A stretch of 64,000 nt of DNA from Bradyrhizobium manausense (lineage in GTDB: Bacteria > Pseudomonadota > Alphaproteobacteria > Rhizobiales > Xanthobacteraceae), in the NCBI RefSeq assembly GCF_018129685.1, contig NZ_JAFCLG010000016.1, positions 1-64,000 on the forward strand, written 5' to 3'. Position 1 is the stretch's first letter; every line of letters begins with the position of its first letter. This document shows positions 42,599 to 51,699 of this stretch, one piece after another. The translations under genes were made by a program, and so were the position numbers. Under the pieces are notes generated by a model, which saw nothing but the letters and a program-made list of their open reading frames with translations, ran no database searches and was not told the origin of the DNA.

Positions 42599-44509
42599 TC
42601 AGCCCATGGACTCCAGCTCGTCGATCATAGCGGCGATCACCGAGAGCCCGCCGTCCCAGAATTTCGGGTCCTTGGCATCGAGTCCGAACGGGCGCAGCAG
42701 CTCCGAATAGTGCTTGGTGCCGCCGGCGGCGAGCATGTCGAGATAACGCTCGGCAAAGCCCTCGGCCGCGTTCTCGTAGACGGCATAGAGCGAGTTCACG
42801 AGGCAATCGCCGAAGGCATAGGCGTAAACATAGAACGGCGAGTGGATGAAGTGCGGGATATACATCCAGTAATTCTCGTAGCCCGCCTTGATCTCGATCG
42901 CCGGCCCCAGGCTTTCGCCCTGCACCGACAGCCAGAGCTCGCCGAGCCGCGTCGCGGTGAGCTCGCCGTTCTTGCGCTCGGTGTGGACCGCGCGCTCGAA
43001 CGAATAGAAAGCAATTTGCCGCACGACGGTATTGATCATGTCCTCGACCTTGCCGGCGAGCAGCGCCTGGCGCTGCTTCGCGCTCTTGGTCTGCGCCAGC
43101 AGCCGCCGGAAGGTCAGCATCTCGCCAAATACGCTGGCCGTCTCGGCCAGCGTCAGCGGCGTCGGCGCCATCAGCGCGCCGTTCCTGGCGGCTAGCACCT
43201 GGTGCACCCCGTGGCCGAGTTCGTGCGCGAGGGTCATCACGTCGCGCGGCTTGCCCTGGTAGTTCATCAGCACATAGGGGTGGGCCGACGGCGTGGTCGG
43301 ATGCGAGAAGGCGCCCGGCGCCTTGCCCGGACGCACCGGCGCATCAATCCAGCGGTCCGTGAAGAAGCGCTCGGCGATGTCGGCCATCTTGGGCGAGAAG
43401 CCGCGATAGGCCGTCAGCACCATGTTGCGCGCATCGGGCCAGCCGATAACATCGGTCGCGGCGAATGGCAGCGGCGCGTTGCGGTCCCAATAAGCGAGCC
43501 GCTTCTTGCCGAACCATTTCGCCTTCAGCGCATAATAACGATGCGACAGTCTTGGATAGGCCGCACGCACGGAGGCAACCAGCGCATCCACCACCTCGCG
43601 CTCGACGCGGTTGTTCAGATGGCGGGAATCGGCGACATCCTTGAAGCCGCGCCAGCGGTCCGAAATGTCCTTGTCCTTGGCCAGCGTGTTCGTGATCAGC
43701 GCAAAGGTGCGCTCGTTGGCCTTGAACGTCTTGGCGAGCGCTTCCGCCGCAGCCTTGCGCTTGGCGCCGTCGCGATCCTGCAGAAAATTGAGCGTCGGCT
43801 CGATCGCGAGCTCCTTCGAACCGACCTTGAAGCGCAGGCTGGAGATGGTCTGGTCGAACAGCCGGTTGAAGGCGGAGTAACCGGTCTGCGCCTTCTCCAG
43901 GAACAGCTGCTCCAGCTTGTCCTCGAGCTGGTACGGCTTCTCCTTGCGCAGATCCTCGATCCACGGACGGTAGTGCGCGAGTTCTGGCGTCTGCATCGCG
44001 CGAGTCAAAATATCGTCATCGACGCGGTTGAGCTCGAGCGCGAAGAACAACAGATGCGTCGACGCCGCCGTCAGTCGCTCGGAGACGTCGCCGTAAAACT
44101 TTGAAATCGCAGGGTCCACGCTGTCGCCGGCATGAACGAGACCGGCATAGGAGCCGAGCCGGCCGGCGAGATCGTCGATCGCTTCATAGCGACGCACGGC
44201 TTCCGCGAGCCATTTTCCGCCATCTTCGTTTGCTGTGCCTGTTGCAAGCTTGCCCTTGTAGTCCGTCTCGAACGCGACGCAATCGGCATCCATGGTTGCA
44301 AGATCGCGCGCCACTTCCGGTGCGTCGATGCCGGAATAGAGATCGGCGAGGTTCCACTCGGGAAGCTTGCCCGTCTTGCTGGCAGGCTTTGCGAGCGAAG
44401 ACTTGGCAAGCGAAGACTTGGCGGAGGGTTTTGCCTTGGTAGCCGACTTCTTGGTGGCGGATGTCTTGGTGGCTGGCTTGCGGACGGCAGCTTTGGAGCG
44501 CGAATTCAT
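42599..44509 (-). CDS. pepF: M3-family oligoendopeptidase F with histone-like tail
   Basis: A 636-aa zinc peptidase. The catalytic motif HELGHGVHQ sits near residue 424, with the third ligand Glu expected in ETASVFGEM about 25 residues later. The C-terminal part has HFIHSPFYVYAYAFGDC, typical of PepF. It cuts short peptides in the cytoplasm. The first 50 residues are not peptidase: they form a Lys/Ala/Ser/Thr-rich tail (KTSATKKSATKAKPSAKSSL) with an exact 5-residue duplication. The catalytic domain starts near KLPEWNLADLY. Confidence 0.93.
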   Translation of the reverse strand: MNSRSKAAVRKPATKTSATKKSATKAKPSAKSSLAKSSLAKPASKTGKLPEWNLADLYSGIDAPEVARDLATMDADCVAFETDYKGKLATGTANEDGGKWLAEAVRRYEAIDDLAGRLGSYAGLVHAGDSVDPAISKFYGDVSERLTAASTHLLFFALELNRVDDDILTRAMQTPELAHYRPWIEDLRKEKPYQLEDKLEQLFLEKAQTGYSAFNRLFDQTISSLRFKVGSKELAIEPTLNFLQDRDGAKRKAAAEALAKTFKANERTFALITNTLAKDKDISDRWRGFKDVADSRHLNNRVEREVVDALVASVRAAYPRLSHRYYALKAKWFGKKRLAYWDRNAPLPFAATDVIGWPDARNMVLTAYRGFSPKMADIAERFFTDRWIDAPVRPGKAPGAFSHPTTPSAHPYVLMNYQGKPRDVMTLAHELGHGVHQVLAARNGALMAPTPLTLAETASVFGEMLTFRRLLAQTKSAKQRQALLAGKVEDMINTVVRQIAFYSFERAVHTERKNGELTATRLGELWLSVQGESLGPAIEIKAGYENYWMYIPHFIHSPFYVYAYAFGDCLVNSLYAVYENAAEGFAERYLDMLAAGGTKHYSELLRPFGLDAKDPKFWDGGLSVIAAMIDELESMG

Positions 44510-44636
44510 TGTGTGGGAAACCTGTGTTCAACAATCGCTGCGGCGGGCGGGGGCAGCAAGGTTTAAGAGTGCGTTAATCGGCTTCGGCCAGAGTGACCCG
44601 ATTCGAGACAGATAGTAGTAGCGTGCGGGGAGCACC

Positions 44637-46133
44637 ATGGCTGCCAGTATTTTGATCGCCGACGACGACGCCGTAGCCCGCCGCCTGGTCGAGAACATGG
44701 TGCAGAAATGCGGCTATGAGACGATCGTCGTTGAGTCCGGCGACGCCGCGATATCAGCCCTCACCGCCCCCGACGCACCCGCTGTCGACGCCGTGATCCT
44801 CGATCTCGTGATGCCCGGCCTCGACGGCATGGGCGTGCTGGCGAAAATCCGCGAGGCGGGCCTGAACGTGCCCGTCATCGTGCAGACCGCCCATGGCGGC
44901 ATAGACAATGTGATCTCGGCGATGCGCGCCGGTGCGGCCGATTTCGTGGTCAAGCCGGTCGGCCTGGAGCGGCTCCAGGTCTCCTTGCGCAACGCGCTCA
45001 ACACCTCCGCGCTCAAGGGCGAATTGCAGCGCATCCGTCACAGCCGCGAGGGCCGGCTGACCTTCTCCGACATCATCACGCGCGCCGAGGCGATGACGGG
45101 CGTGATGCGGGCGGCGCAAAAGGCGGCAAACTCCTCGATCCCCGTGCTGATCGAGGGCGAGTCCGGAGTCGGCAAAGAGATGTTCGCGCGCGCCATCCAC
45201 GGCAGCGGCGAACGCAAGGCAAAGCCCTTCGTCGCGGTCAATTGCGGCGCGATCCCCGACAATCTCGTCGAGTCCATCCTGTTCGGCCACGAGAAGGGCG
45301 CGTTCACCGGCGCCACTGACAGACACATCGGCAAGTTCCTCGAGGCCCACGGCGGCACGCTCTTTCTCGACGAGGTCAGCGAGCTGCCGCTGACTGCGCA
45401 GGTCAAGCTGCTCCGCGCGCTCCAGGAAGGTGCGGTCGAAGCTGTCGGCGGCCGCAAGCCCGTGAAGGTTGACGTCCGCATCATCTCTGCGACCAATCGC
45501 AGGCTGCTGGAACGGGTCAAGCAGGGCCATTTCCGCGAAGATCTGTTCTATCGCCTGCACGTGCTGCCGCTGACGATACCCTCGCTCAAGTCCCGGCGCG
45601 AAGACATCCCGCATCTGCTGCGGCATTTCCTGGCGCGCTTTGCCGCCGAGGAGAACCGCTCGATCTCCGGCATCAAGGGCGAGGCCGTGGCGCATCTCGC
45701 CCAGCTTGATTGGCCCGGCAACATCCGCCAACTCGAAAACGCGGTTTACCGCGCGGTGGTGATGAGCGAGGGCGACCAGCTCGGTCTCGACGATTTCCCA
45801 CTGCTGGCGTCGCATCCGCATTCCGCAAGCGAGATTCCGACCGCTCCGCTGATGATTGAGCCGATCGTAGCCCCCTCGGTGGTATCAGGTAGCGAAATAC
45901 CGATCGCGCCGCTGGCCTCGACAGGATCCCTCTCGATGTTGACCGCAACCGGCGATGTCCGTCCGCTCGAGGAGATGGAGAACGAGATCATCCGCTTCGC
46001 CATCTCGCACTACCGCGGACAGATGTCCGAGGTGGCGCGTCGTCTCAAGATCGGCAGGTCCACGCTCTACCGCAAACTCGACGAAGCCGGGGTTCCCGGC
46101 CATGGCGGAAAAAGCGGCGAGGAGACGCACTGA
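44637..46133 (+). CDS. NtrC-family sigma-54-dependent response regulator
   Basis: A 498-aa protein with a receiver (about 4-120, phospho-acceptor in VILDLVMPGLDG, acidic pair in ADDDAVARR), a sigma-54 AAA+ domain (about 145-375; Walker A EGESGVGKE, GAFTGA loop, Walker B GGTLFLDEV) and a Fis-type HTH (about 450-490; MSEVARRLKIGRSTLYRKLD). All key residues are intact. It should activate sigma-54 promoters when phosphorylated. GGGGAG lies 5 bases before the ATG. No partner kinase is adjacent and the target genes are unknown. Confidence 0.95.
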   Translation: MAASILIADDDAVARRLVENMVQKCGYETIVVESGDAAISALTAPDAPAVDAVILDLVMPGLDGMGVLAKIREAGLNVPVIVQTAHGGIDNVISAMRAGAADFVVKPVGLERLQVSLRNALNTSALKGELQRIRHSREGRLTFSDIITRAEAMTGVMRAAQKAANSSIPVLIEGESGVGKEMFARAIHGSGERKAKPFVAVNCGAIPDNLVESILFGHEKGAFTGATDRHIGKFLEAHGGTLFLDEVSELPLTAQVKLLRALQEGAVEAVGGRKPVKVDVRIISATNRRLLERVKQGHFREDLFYRLHVLPLTIPSLKSRREDIPHLLRHFLARFAAEENRSISGIKGEAVAHLAQLDWPGNIRQLENAVYRAVVMSEGDQLGLDDFPLLASHPHSASEIPTAPLMIEPIVAPSVVSGSEIPIAPLASTGSLSMLTATGDVRPLEEMENEIIRFAISHYRGQMSEVARRLKIGRSTLYRKLDEAGVPGHGGKSGEETH

Positions 46134-46479
46134 ACCTCATGCGAAAAGAGGCTCGCGGGCTTCGATGAGGCGCTCGCAACCCGTTGAATCAAGACAAAAT
46201 TCGGCGCCGGCCAAAACCGTGACTTGGAAGTGACAGACAGCGGAAAAGCGCGTGGTCAGGCTGCACAATCCGTTGCAAACGCGCTGTCTTGAAGTCAGTT
46301 TGTCGTGAGTTTCCCGGGGTAGCGCTGGCTGCAAAAGCGGGGCCTGTATATCGTCTGCGTAGGAATCGTTGCGTGCAGGCGTGCAACTTTCAAGAGGCCG
46401 GCGCGATTTAGCCGAAGCTCAATTAGGCGATAACGAAAGCTGTTCCACGAGGGACAGTTCACCCGAGGGGTGCGACACA
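46134..46479. other. Spacer upstream of the L,D-transpeptidase gene
   Basis: A 346-base non-coding stretch. It should contain the promoter of the L,D-transpeptidase gene. It includes an imperfect inverted motif GTTGC...GCAAC near 46370-46388. I see no sigma-54 -24/-12 element, RNA gene or mobile repeat. Confidence 0.4.
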
Positions 46480-48735
46480 ATGCGTGACTGTTTGAACCAC
46501 CGTGCAGGCTTTGACCGCGTTTTGACGGCGGTCGCGGCGACCTTCCTCACGGTATCGGCCGGCTCGGCGCTGGCACAGGATCAGGCGCGCAGCAGTGCCG
46601 CCGAGCTCGCGATCGAAGCCGCGATCCCGCGCCCCGAGCCTGCAAACGTCCCGCCCCCGACCGCCGCCGACATCAAGCTCGACACCACCGCCACCGTCCA
46701 GGACGCTCCCAAGGACTCCTCCAAGGATGCGGCAAAGGATGCGGCCTCGGAAACGGCGAAGCAGCCGGTGAAAGCTGAAGCCGCACCGGCCCCCGGGAAA
46801 GTCGACACCAAGCCTGCCGACGTCGCCACGACGCCCGCCACCGAGGCGCCGAAGAGCGAAACGGCCAAGACGGAGCCCGCACGCACCGAGCCCGCCAAAT
46901 CTGAGCCCGCCAAAGCCGACACCGCGGCAGCACCGGCGTCCGCTCCCACGGCACCCGCGGCGGCAGCAGCGCCCCAGGCTTCTGAGCCCGTGAAGGCCGC
47001 GAGCAATGTTCCCGCCGCCGACCAGCCGGTCGCCGACAAGATCAAGGACATCATCGGCGCCAAGACCTCGCGCCATTTCGACCGCAAGAACGAGCGCGCG
47101 GCCGTTGAGAAGTTTTACGGCGCCCGCGACTTCGCGCCGGTCTGGACTCAAGCCGGCAGCCTGACCGCTGCGGCCAAGGGCGTGATCGCCCGGCTGAAAG
47201 ATGCGGCTTCCGACGGTCTCAATCCCGCCGACTATCCTGTGCCGGACTTCGCCGCCGCCACGACGCCCGACGCGCTCGCCGACGCCGAGCTGAAGCTCAC
47301 CGCCAGCATGCTCGACTATGCGCGCCAGGCGCAGAGCGGCCGCATGCACTGGTCGCAGGTCAGCGCCGACATCCTCTATCCCGAGCATCCGGTCGATCCG
47401 AGCGAAGTGCTCGCCAAGGTGACGACGGCGGCCGACGCCTCGGCTGCGCTCGACAGCTACAACCCACCGCAGAAGCTCTACAAGGAGCTGAAGGCGCAAC
47501 TCGCCAAGCTCCGCGGTCAGGGCGATGGTCCGGTGATCGAGATCGCCGACGGCCCCGCGCTCAAGTACACGCCCGCCAAGGGCAAGAAGCAGGCTGAAAT
47601 CGTGGTGCAGGATCCGCGCGTGCCGCAGCTCCGCGCCAAGCTCGGCATCACCGAGAACGCCAGCGACGACCACTATGACGCAACGGTCGCCGAAGCCGTC
47701 CGCAAGTTCCAGGACGGCGCCGAGATGAAGGCGACCGGCGTGCTCGACGCGCAGACCGTCAAGGCGCTGAACAGCCCGAAGCGCGACAAGCAGATCGACA
47801 CGGTGCTGGTGAACATGGAGCGCTGGCGCTGGCTGCCGCGCGATCTCGGCGTTCCCTCGCTCGGCGATGCCTATGTCATCCTCAACATTCCCGACTACAC
47901 GTTGAAGGTGATGCAGCGCGGCCAGCAGGTCTGGACCACCCGCGTCGTCACCGGCAAGCCGGGCCAGCACGCGACGCCCCTTCTGACCGAGACGATGAAG
48001 TACATCACGGTCAACCCGACCTGGAACGTGCCGCCGTCGATCGTCTATGGCGAATATCTGCCTGCGCTGCAGCAGGACCCGACCGTGCTTCAGCGCATGG
48101 GCCTGAAGCTCGAGCAGAACCGCGACGGCTCGGTGCACATCTCCCAGCCGCCCGGCGAAGCCAACGCGCTCGGGCGCATCCGCTTCAACTTCCCGAACAA
48201 ATTCCTGGTCTATCAGCACGACACGCCGGACAAGTACCTGTTCGCCAAGGAGGAGCGCGCCTTCAGCCACGGCTGCATGCGCGTGCAGAACCCGGATCAG
48301 TACGCCTCCGTGCTGCTCAACATCGCCATGCCGAACGAGAAGTACACGCCGGAGCGCATTCGCGGCATGTACGGCTCGGGTGAGATCGACCTGAAATTCC
48401 CGACCCCGATCCCGGTAAACATCACCTACCAGACTGCTTTCGTGGACGATGGCGGCAAGCTGCAGTTCCGCAAGGACGTCTATGGCCGCGACGCGACCAT
48501 GATCAACATCCTGAAGAACGGCCGCGGCAAGGACCTCGAGAACGTCGTCGCCCACTCGCAGCCGAGCTACTCGCGCCCGGCAACGACGCTGCCCTCCGGC
48601 GTCGCGATCGCCAATAATGGCGGCGGCTTCGGCTCATCGGGTCCGAACTTCTTCGAACGCCTGTTCGGCGGTGGGGCCCCTGCCCAGCCACCGGCCCCGG
48701 TCGGCCGCAAGCCGCAGCGGGTGTTTACCCGCTGA
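46480..48735 (+). CDS. L,D-transpeptidase (YcbB/LdtD-like) with long disordered linker
   Basis: A 751-aa exported cell-wall enzyme. The ATG at 46480 follows GAGGGG and gives a signal peptide ending SAGSALAQ. Residues about 40-185 are Ala/Pro/Lys/Glu-rich with short repeats (KTEPARTEPAKSEPAK). The YcbB scaffold and a peptidoglycan-binding domain (about 380-430) follow, then the YkuD catalytic domain (about 485-640) with His597, Gly598 and Cys599 in FSHGCMRVQNP. It forms 3-3 peptidoglycan crosslinks or attaches proteins. A YcbK-like gene lies downstream. Confidence 0.94.
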   Translation: MRDCLNHRAGFDRVLTAVAATFLTVSAGSALAQDQARSSAAELAIEAAIPRPEPANVPPPTAADIKLDTTATVQDAPKDSSKDAAKDAASETAKQPVKAEAAPAPGKVDTKPADVATTPATEAPKSETAKTEPARTEPAKSEPAKADTAAAPASAPTAPAAAAAPQASEPVKAASNVPAADQPVADKIKDIIGAKTSRHFDRKNERAAVEKFYGARDFAPVWTQAGSLTAAAKGVIARLKDAASDGLNPADYPVPDFAAATTPDALADAELKLTASMLDYARQAQSGRMHWSQVSADILYPEHPVDPSEVLAKVTTAADASAALDSYNPPQKLYKELKAQLAKLRGQGDGPVIEIADGPALKYTPAKGKKQAEIVVQDPRVPQLRAKLGITENASDDHYDATVAEAVRKFQDGAEMKATGVLDAQTVKALNSPKRDKQIDTVLVNMERWRWLPRDLGVPSLGDAYVILNIPDYTLKVMQRGQQVWTTRVVTGKPGQHATPLLTETMKYITVNPTWNVPPSIVYGEYLPALQQDPTVLQRMGLKLEQNRDGSVHISQPPGEANALGRIRFNFPNKFLVYQHDTPDKYLFAKEERAFSHGCMRVQNPDQYASVLLNIAMPNEKYTPERIRGMYGSGEIDLKFPTPIPVNITYQTAFVDDGGKLQFRKDVYGRDATMINILKNGRGKDLENVVAHSQPSYSRPATTLPSGVAIANNGGGFGSSGPNFFERLFGGGAPAQPPAPVGRKPQRVFTR

Positions 48736-48780
48736 GCACCGACACCGGCGCCTCACAGCCTGAAATTCTTCAATGAAACC

Positions 48781-48812
48781 AGCGGCCCCATCCTCCGGAT
48801 GGGGCCGCTTAA
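48781..48812 (+). terminator. Terminator after the L,D-transpeptidase gene
   Basis: AGCGGCCCCATCC (48781-48793) and GGATGGGGCCGCT (48797-48809) form a perfect 13-bp stem with a 3-base loop, followed by TTAACGTT. The T-run is weak but the stem is very stable. Confidence 0.8.
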
Positions 48813-49009
48813 CGTTAACCATCCTCCACCCGATTTCAGGCGGTGGGCGTTTTTTCGCCACACTCGGCCGGTTAGGATTGTAGTCTGACGTGGTTTTGGG
48901 GGCGGGAAGGTAAGTTGCGATTAACCTTCTCGCTTTAAGAAAGCGTTCACCCTCTTTCGCGCGCTAACGGGGTCGGCGGGAGAGTCCATTTTGAACGCTC
49001 GTCGATTGG

Positions 49010-50626
49010 GTGGGCTCATACGTGCTGGCTGGTTTCGCACGCCAATTTGCTGCGTTGTCGTTGTCCCATGCGGGCGTGAAGGTCGGATCTCGGATCGGCC
49101 TCGCCTCGCTGGTGCTGCTTGCGGCTGCCGGCTCGGTTCATAACGCTGCCGCGCTGAACGAAACCAAGACCCTTTCTTTCCACCATACCCATTCCGGCGA
49201 AGACCTCACCGTCACCTTCAAGCGCGATGGTCGCTACGACGAATCCGCGCTGAAGACGCTCAACCACTTCCTGCGCGACTGGCGTACCCAGGACGAAACG
49301 GTGATGGACCGTCACCTGTTCGACATCCTCTGGGAAGTCTACCGCGACGTCGACGGCAAGCAGCCGATCCAGATCATCTCCTCCTATCGCTCCCCCGCCA
49401 CCAACGCCATGCTCCGCCGCCGCTCCTCGGGCGTGGCGCGCTTCAGCCAGCACATGCTGGGCCATGCCATGGACTTCTACATTCCGGGCGTGCCGCTGGA
49501 GCAGATCCGCTTCGCGGGCCTGCGCCTGCAGCGTGGCGGCGTCGGCTTCTACCCGACCTCCGGTTCGCCCTTCGTGCATCTGGATACCGGCAGCATCCGG
49601 CACTGGCCGCGCATGACGCATGACCAGCTCGCCCGCGTCTTCCCTGATGGAAAGACGGTGCATCTGCCGACCGATGGCGTGCCGCTGAAGGGCTATGAGC
49701 TCGCCAAGGCCGAGATCGAGCGGCGCGGCGATGGCGACGACGGCGCCAGCAAACCTGGCTTCTTCGCCGCCCTGTTCAAGGGCAAGCAGGCCCCGGCAGC
49801 CAGCAGCGACGAGGATGACGAGGGCGCTCCGGCCCCGACCGCCAAGCCCGTCGCGCCGACGGTGGTCGCCGCCGCTGCCAAACCCGCCGATCCGGTGCCG
49901 ACGCCACGTGCCAAGCCGTCTGTCACCACCGCGATTCAGCTCGCCTCGGCCGACGCCCAGCTCGTGGCGCCGCCCAGGCCGAAGCCGGAGCCGGTGGCCG
50001 ATAAGCCCGCAGCCGGCAAGTTGGAATCCCCGGCCGACATCATCAATGCCCGCGGCTTCTGGGATGCTCCGGCTGCCTCGCAGCAGGCGACCCCGGCCCA
50101 GGTCGCAGCCCTCAGGGCGCGCCAGGCGCTTGCCGCGGCCACTGATCCGCAGCCGACTGCGAGCATCTCAAACGCTGCCTATCAGGCACTGGCCTTTGCA
50201 CCTGCTTCCGCATCGCCCGTCGACCGCTCCCGCGTCGTCGCCGCTTCCGCGCCGGTCCCGCGCGGCGTGCGTCCGGCGTCCGCGGCCCGCAACGCCGCAC
50301 CGGCCACCGAGATCAGCACCGTGGTCGGAAAGAGCACCGATGGCATGATCGCAACCGCGACCCGCCTCTCCGCGGCCAAGGGTGAGAGCATCTGGCTCAA
50401 GATCGTGATGCTGTCGCCGAGCGCCAGCCGCGCGATGTCGGTGACGCTGATGGGCGAGCTCGATATGGCAGCGCTGCGCGGTTATTTCGTCAAGCCGCCG
50501 GCGGTGGTTGCGATGGGCTTCACCGACGATCCGATGCAAGGCCTGTCCTGCGACAGCTTCTCGGGCAGCGCCACGGCGAAGCTCGAGACGACGTCGTTCG
50601 TCATGCGCACTGCTGCGCTGCGCTGA
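49010..50626 (+). CDS. DUF882 (YcbK-like, M15-type) protein with extended C terminus
   Basis: A 538-aa exported protein. A hydrophobic leader (about 25-48) precedes a DUF882/peptidase M15-like domain (about 55-210). The metal-site residues are visible: SSYRSPATN, FSQHMLGHAMDFYIPG and PFVHLDTGSIRHW. The family is thought to act on peptidoglycan peptides. Residues about 225-420 are Ala/Pro-rich and probably disordered; a final folded-looking part (430-538) is unassigned. Only GTG or other non-ATG starts are available; GTG 49010 is chosen as the first in the open frame, and 49022 or 49076 are possible. Confidence 0.85.
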   Translation: MGSYVLAGFARQFAALSLSHAGVKVGSRIGLASLVLLAAAGSVHNAAALNETKTLSFHHTHSGEDLTVTFKRDGRYDESALKTLNHFLRDWRTQDETVMDRHLFDILWEVYRDVDGKQPIQIISSYRSPATNAMLRRRSSGVARFSQHMLGHAMDFYIPGVPLEQIRFAGLRLQRGGVGFYPTSGSPFVHLDTGSIRHWPRMTHDQLARVFPDGKTVHLPTDGVPLKGYELAKAEIERRGDGDDGASKPGFFAALFKGKQAPAASSDEDDEGAPAPTAKPVAPTVVAAAAKPADPVPTPRAKPSVTTAIQLASADAQLVAPPRPKPEPVADKPAAGKLESPADIINARGFWDAPAASQQATPAQVAALRARQALAAATDPQPTASISNAAYQALAFAPASASPVDRSRVVAASAPVPRGVRPASAARNAAPATEISTVVGKSTDGMIATATRLSAAKGESIWLKIVMLSPSASRAMSVTLMGELDMAALRGYFVKPPAVVAMGFTDDPMQGLSCDSFSGSATAKLETTSFVMRTAALR

Positions 50627-50657
50627 GGCCAACGGCTATTTCCAAGAATTGAGTCTT

Positions 50658-50739
50658 GTAGCCCGGATGGAGCGCGGCACAATCCGGGAGCCGCATGCTG
50701 CGCGAGACCCGGATTTCGCTTCCGCTCCATCCCGGCTAC
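50658..50739. repeat. GTAGCCCGGATGG palindromic repeat
   Basis: The outer arms GTAGCCCGGATGGAGCG and CGCTCCATCCCGGCTAC are 17-bp inverted copies with one mismatch. Inner arms AATCCGGG and CCCGGATT also pair. It lies in the spacer between the convergent DUF882 and gapR genes and may double as a terminator. Confidence 0.85.
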
Positions 50740-50766
50740 GGCAGCAACGCCGAAGGCGCAAGCGCC

Positions 50767-51039
50767 TCAGATCATTCCCAGTGCCTGCATGTAGGTCTCG
50801 AGAATCGTCTCGGCCTCGGCGCGCTCGTTGGGGTCCTGCTTGCGCAGGCGCACGATGGTGCGCAACGCCTTGACGTCGTAGCCGTTGCCCTTGCTCTCGG
50901 CATAGACGTCGCGGATGTCGTCGGAGATCGCCTTCTTCTCTTCCTCCAGCCGCTCGATGCGCTCGATGATGGATTTGAGCTGGTCCTTGGCAAATTTCGT
51001 CGCGGGCTCGTCGTCGCGGACGGCGGCGGAGGTGGCCAT
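50767..51039 (-). CDS. gapR: GapR-like DUF2312 nucleoid protein
   Basis: A 90-aa DUF2312 protein. It contains AKDQLKSIIERIERLEEEKK, AISDDIRDVYAESKGNGYDV and a basic KALRTIVRLRKQDPNERAEA, matching GapR. GapR clamps overtwisted DNA in front of replication and transcription complexes in Caulobacter and is conserved in alphaproteobacteria. The ATG at 51039 is chosen because homology begins there; the frame extends to 51156 without support. Confidence 0.92.
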   Translation of the reverse strand: MATSAAVRDDEPATKFAKDQLKSIIERIERLEEEKKAISDDIRDVYAESKGNGYDVKALRTIVRLRKQDPNERAEAETILETYMQALGMI

Positions 51040-51227
51040 CTTGGTACTCCCAATGGAACTGGCAAAACGAGGTGACGCCGGCATCCTCACCGCGCGTGCT
51101 GGCACACCCTTAGGGTCCGTACCCCCAGCGTTCAAGCAAGCATCGCGTTCGTCCACAGCGCGCCCACACCTTCCTGCGGGAGAGCGAAGAAAGCTGTTGT
51201 ACGGCGCGACTCAGCGCACCGCGATTC

Positions 51228-51533
51228 CTAGTGATTGTGGGGATGGACCTTCTTCATGGCGTCTAGCTGTTCGGGGCTCGCCGTGCCCTGGTGCTTCGCC
51301 TTCCAGGTCTCATAGGGCATGCCGTAGACGGCCTCGCGGCTCTCGTCCTTGCTCAAGCTCACACCTCGCGCATCCGCAGCGTCCTTGAGCCAGTTCGACA
51401 GGCAGTTGCGGCAGAAGCCGGCCAGATTCATCAGATCGATGTTCTGGACGTCGGTCCGCGTCCTCAGGTGATCGACCAAGCGCCGGAAAGCGGCCGCTTC
51501 GAGCTCCGTTCTGGTTTTGTCGTCGATTGCCAT
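51228..51533 (-). CDS. DUF1244 protein
   Basis: A 101-aa cytosolic protein of the DUF1244 family. It contains FRRLVDHLRTRTDVQNIDLM, NLAGFCRNCLSNWL (a conserved CxxC) and EAVYGMPYETWKAKHQ, ending in a His-rich VHPHNH. The CxxC and terminal histidines could bind metal. The function is unknown. It is divergent from the DUF1036-pyk pair. Confidence 0.9.
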   Translation of the reverse strand: MAIDDKTRTELEAAAFRRLVDHLRTRTDVQNIDLMNLAGFCRNCLSNWLKDAADARGVSLSKDESREAVYGMPYETWKAKHQGTASPEQLDAMKKVHPHNH

Positions 51534-51699
51534 GGCTGGACCTCTCGGCTTGTCTCGATCGTTGTCACCCTTACGGGATCAGGTGGGGTCCTGTCACAGA
51601 TTTTGCCATATCGCGGCGCAAAGGGCGGCCGGGCCGACAATAGTGCAGTTCCCGGGCCCTACGCCAAATCGTCAATCATCTGGTATACGTTCCGCGACA

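Noticed and set aside
46459..48555. A 698-codon open frame antisense to the L,D-transpeptidase gene
   Set aside because: Composition is Arg/Val/His-rich with no recognisable motif, and the sense gene has signal peptide, binding domain and catalytic motif.
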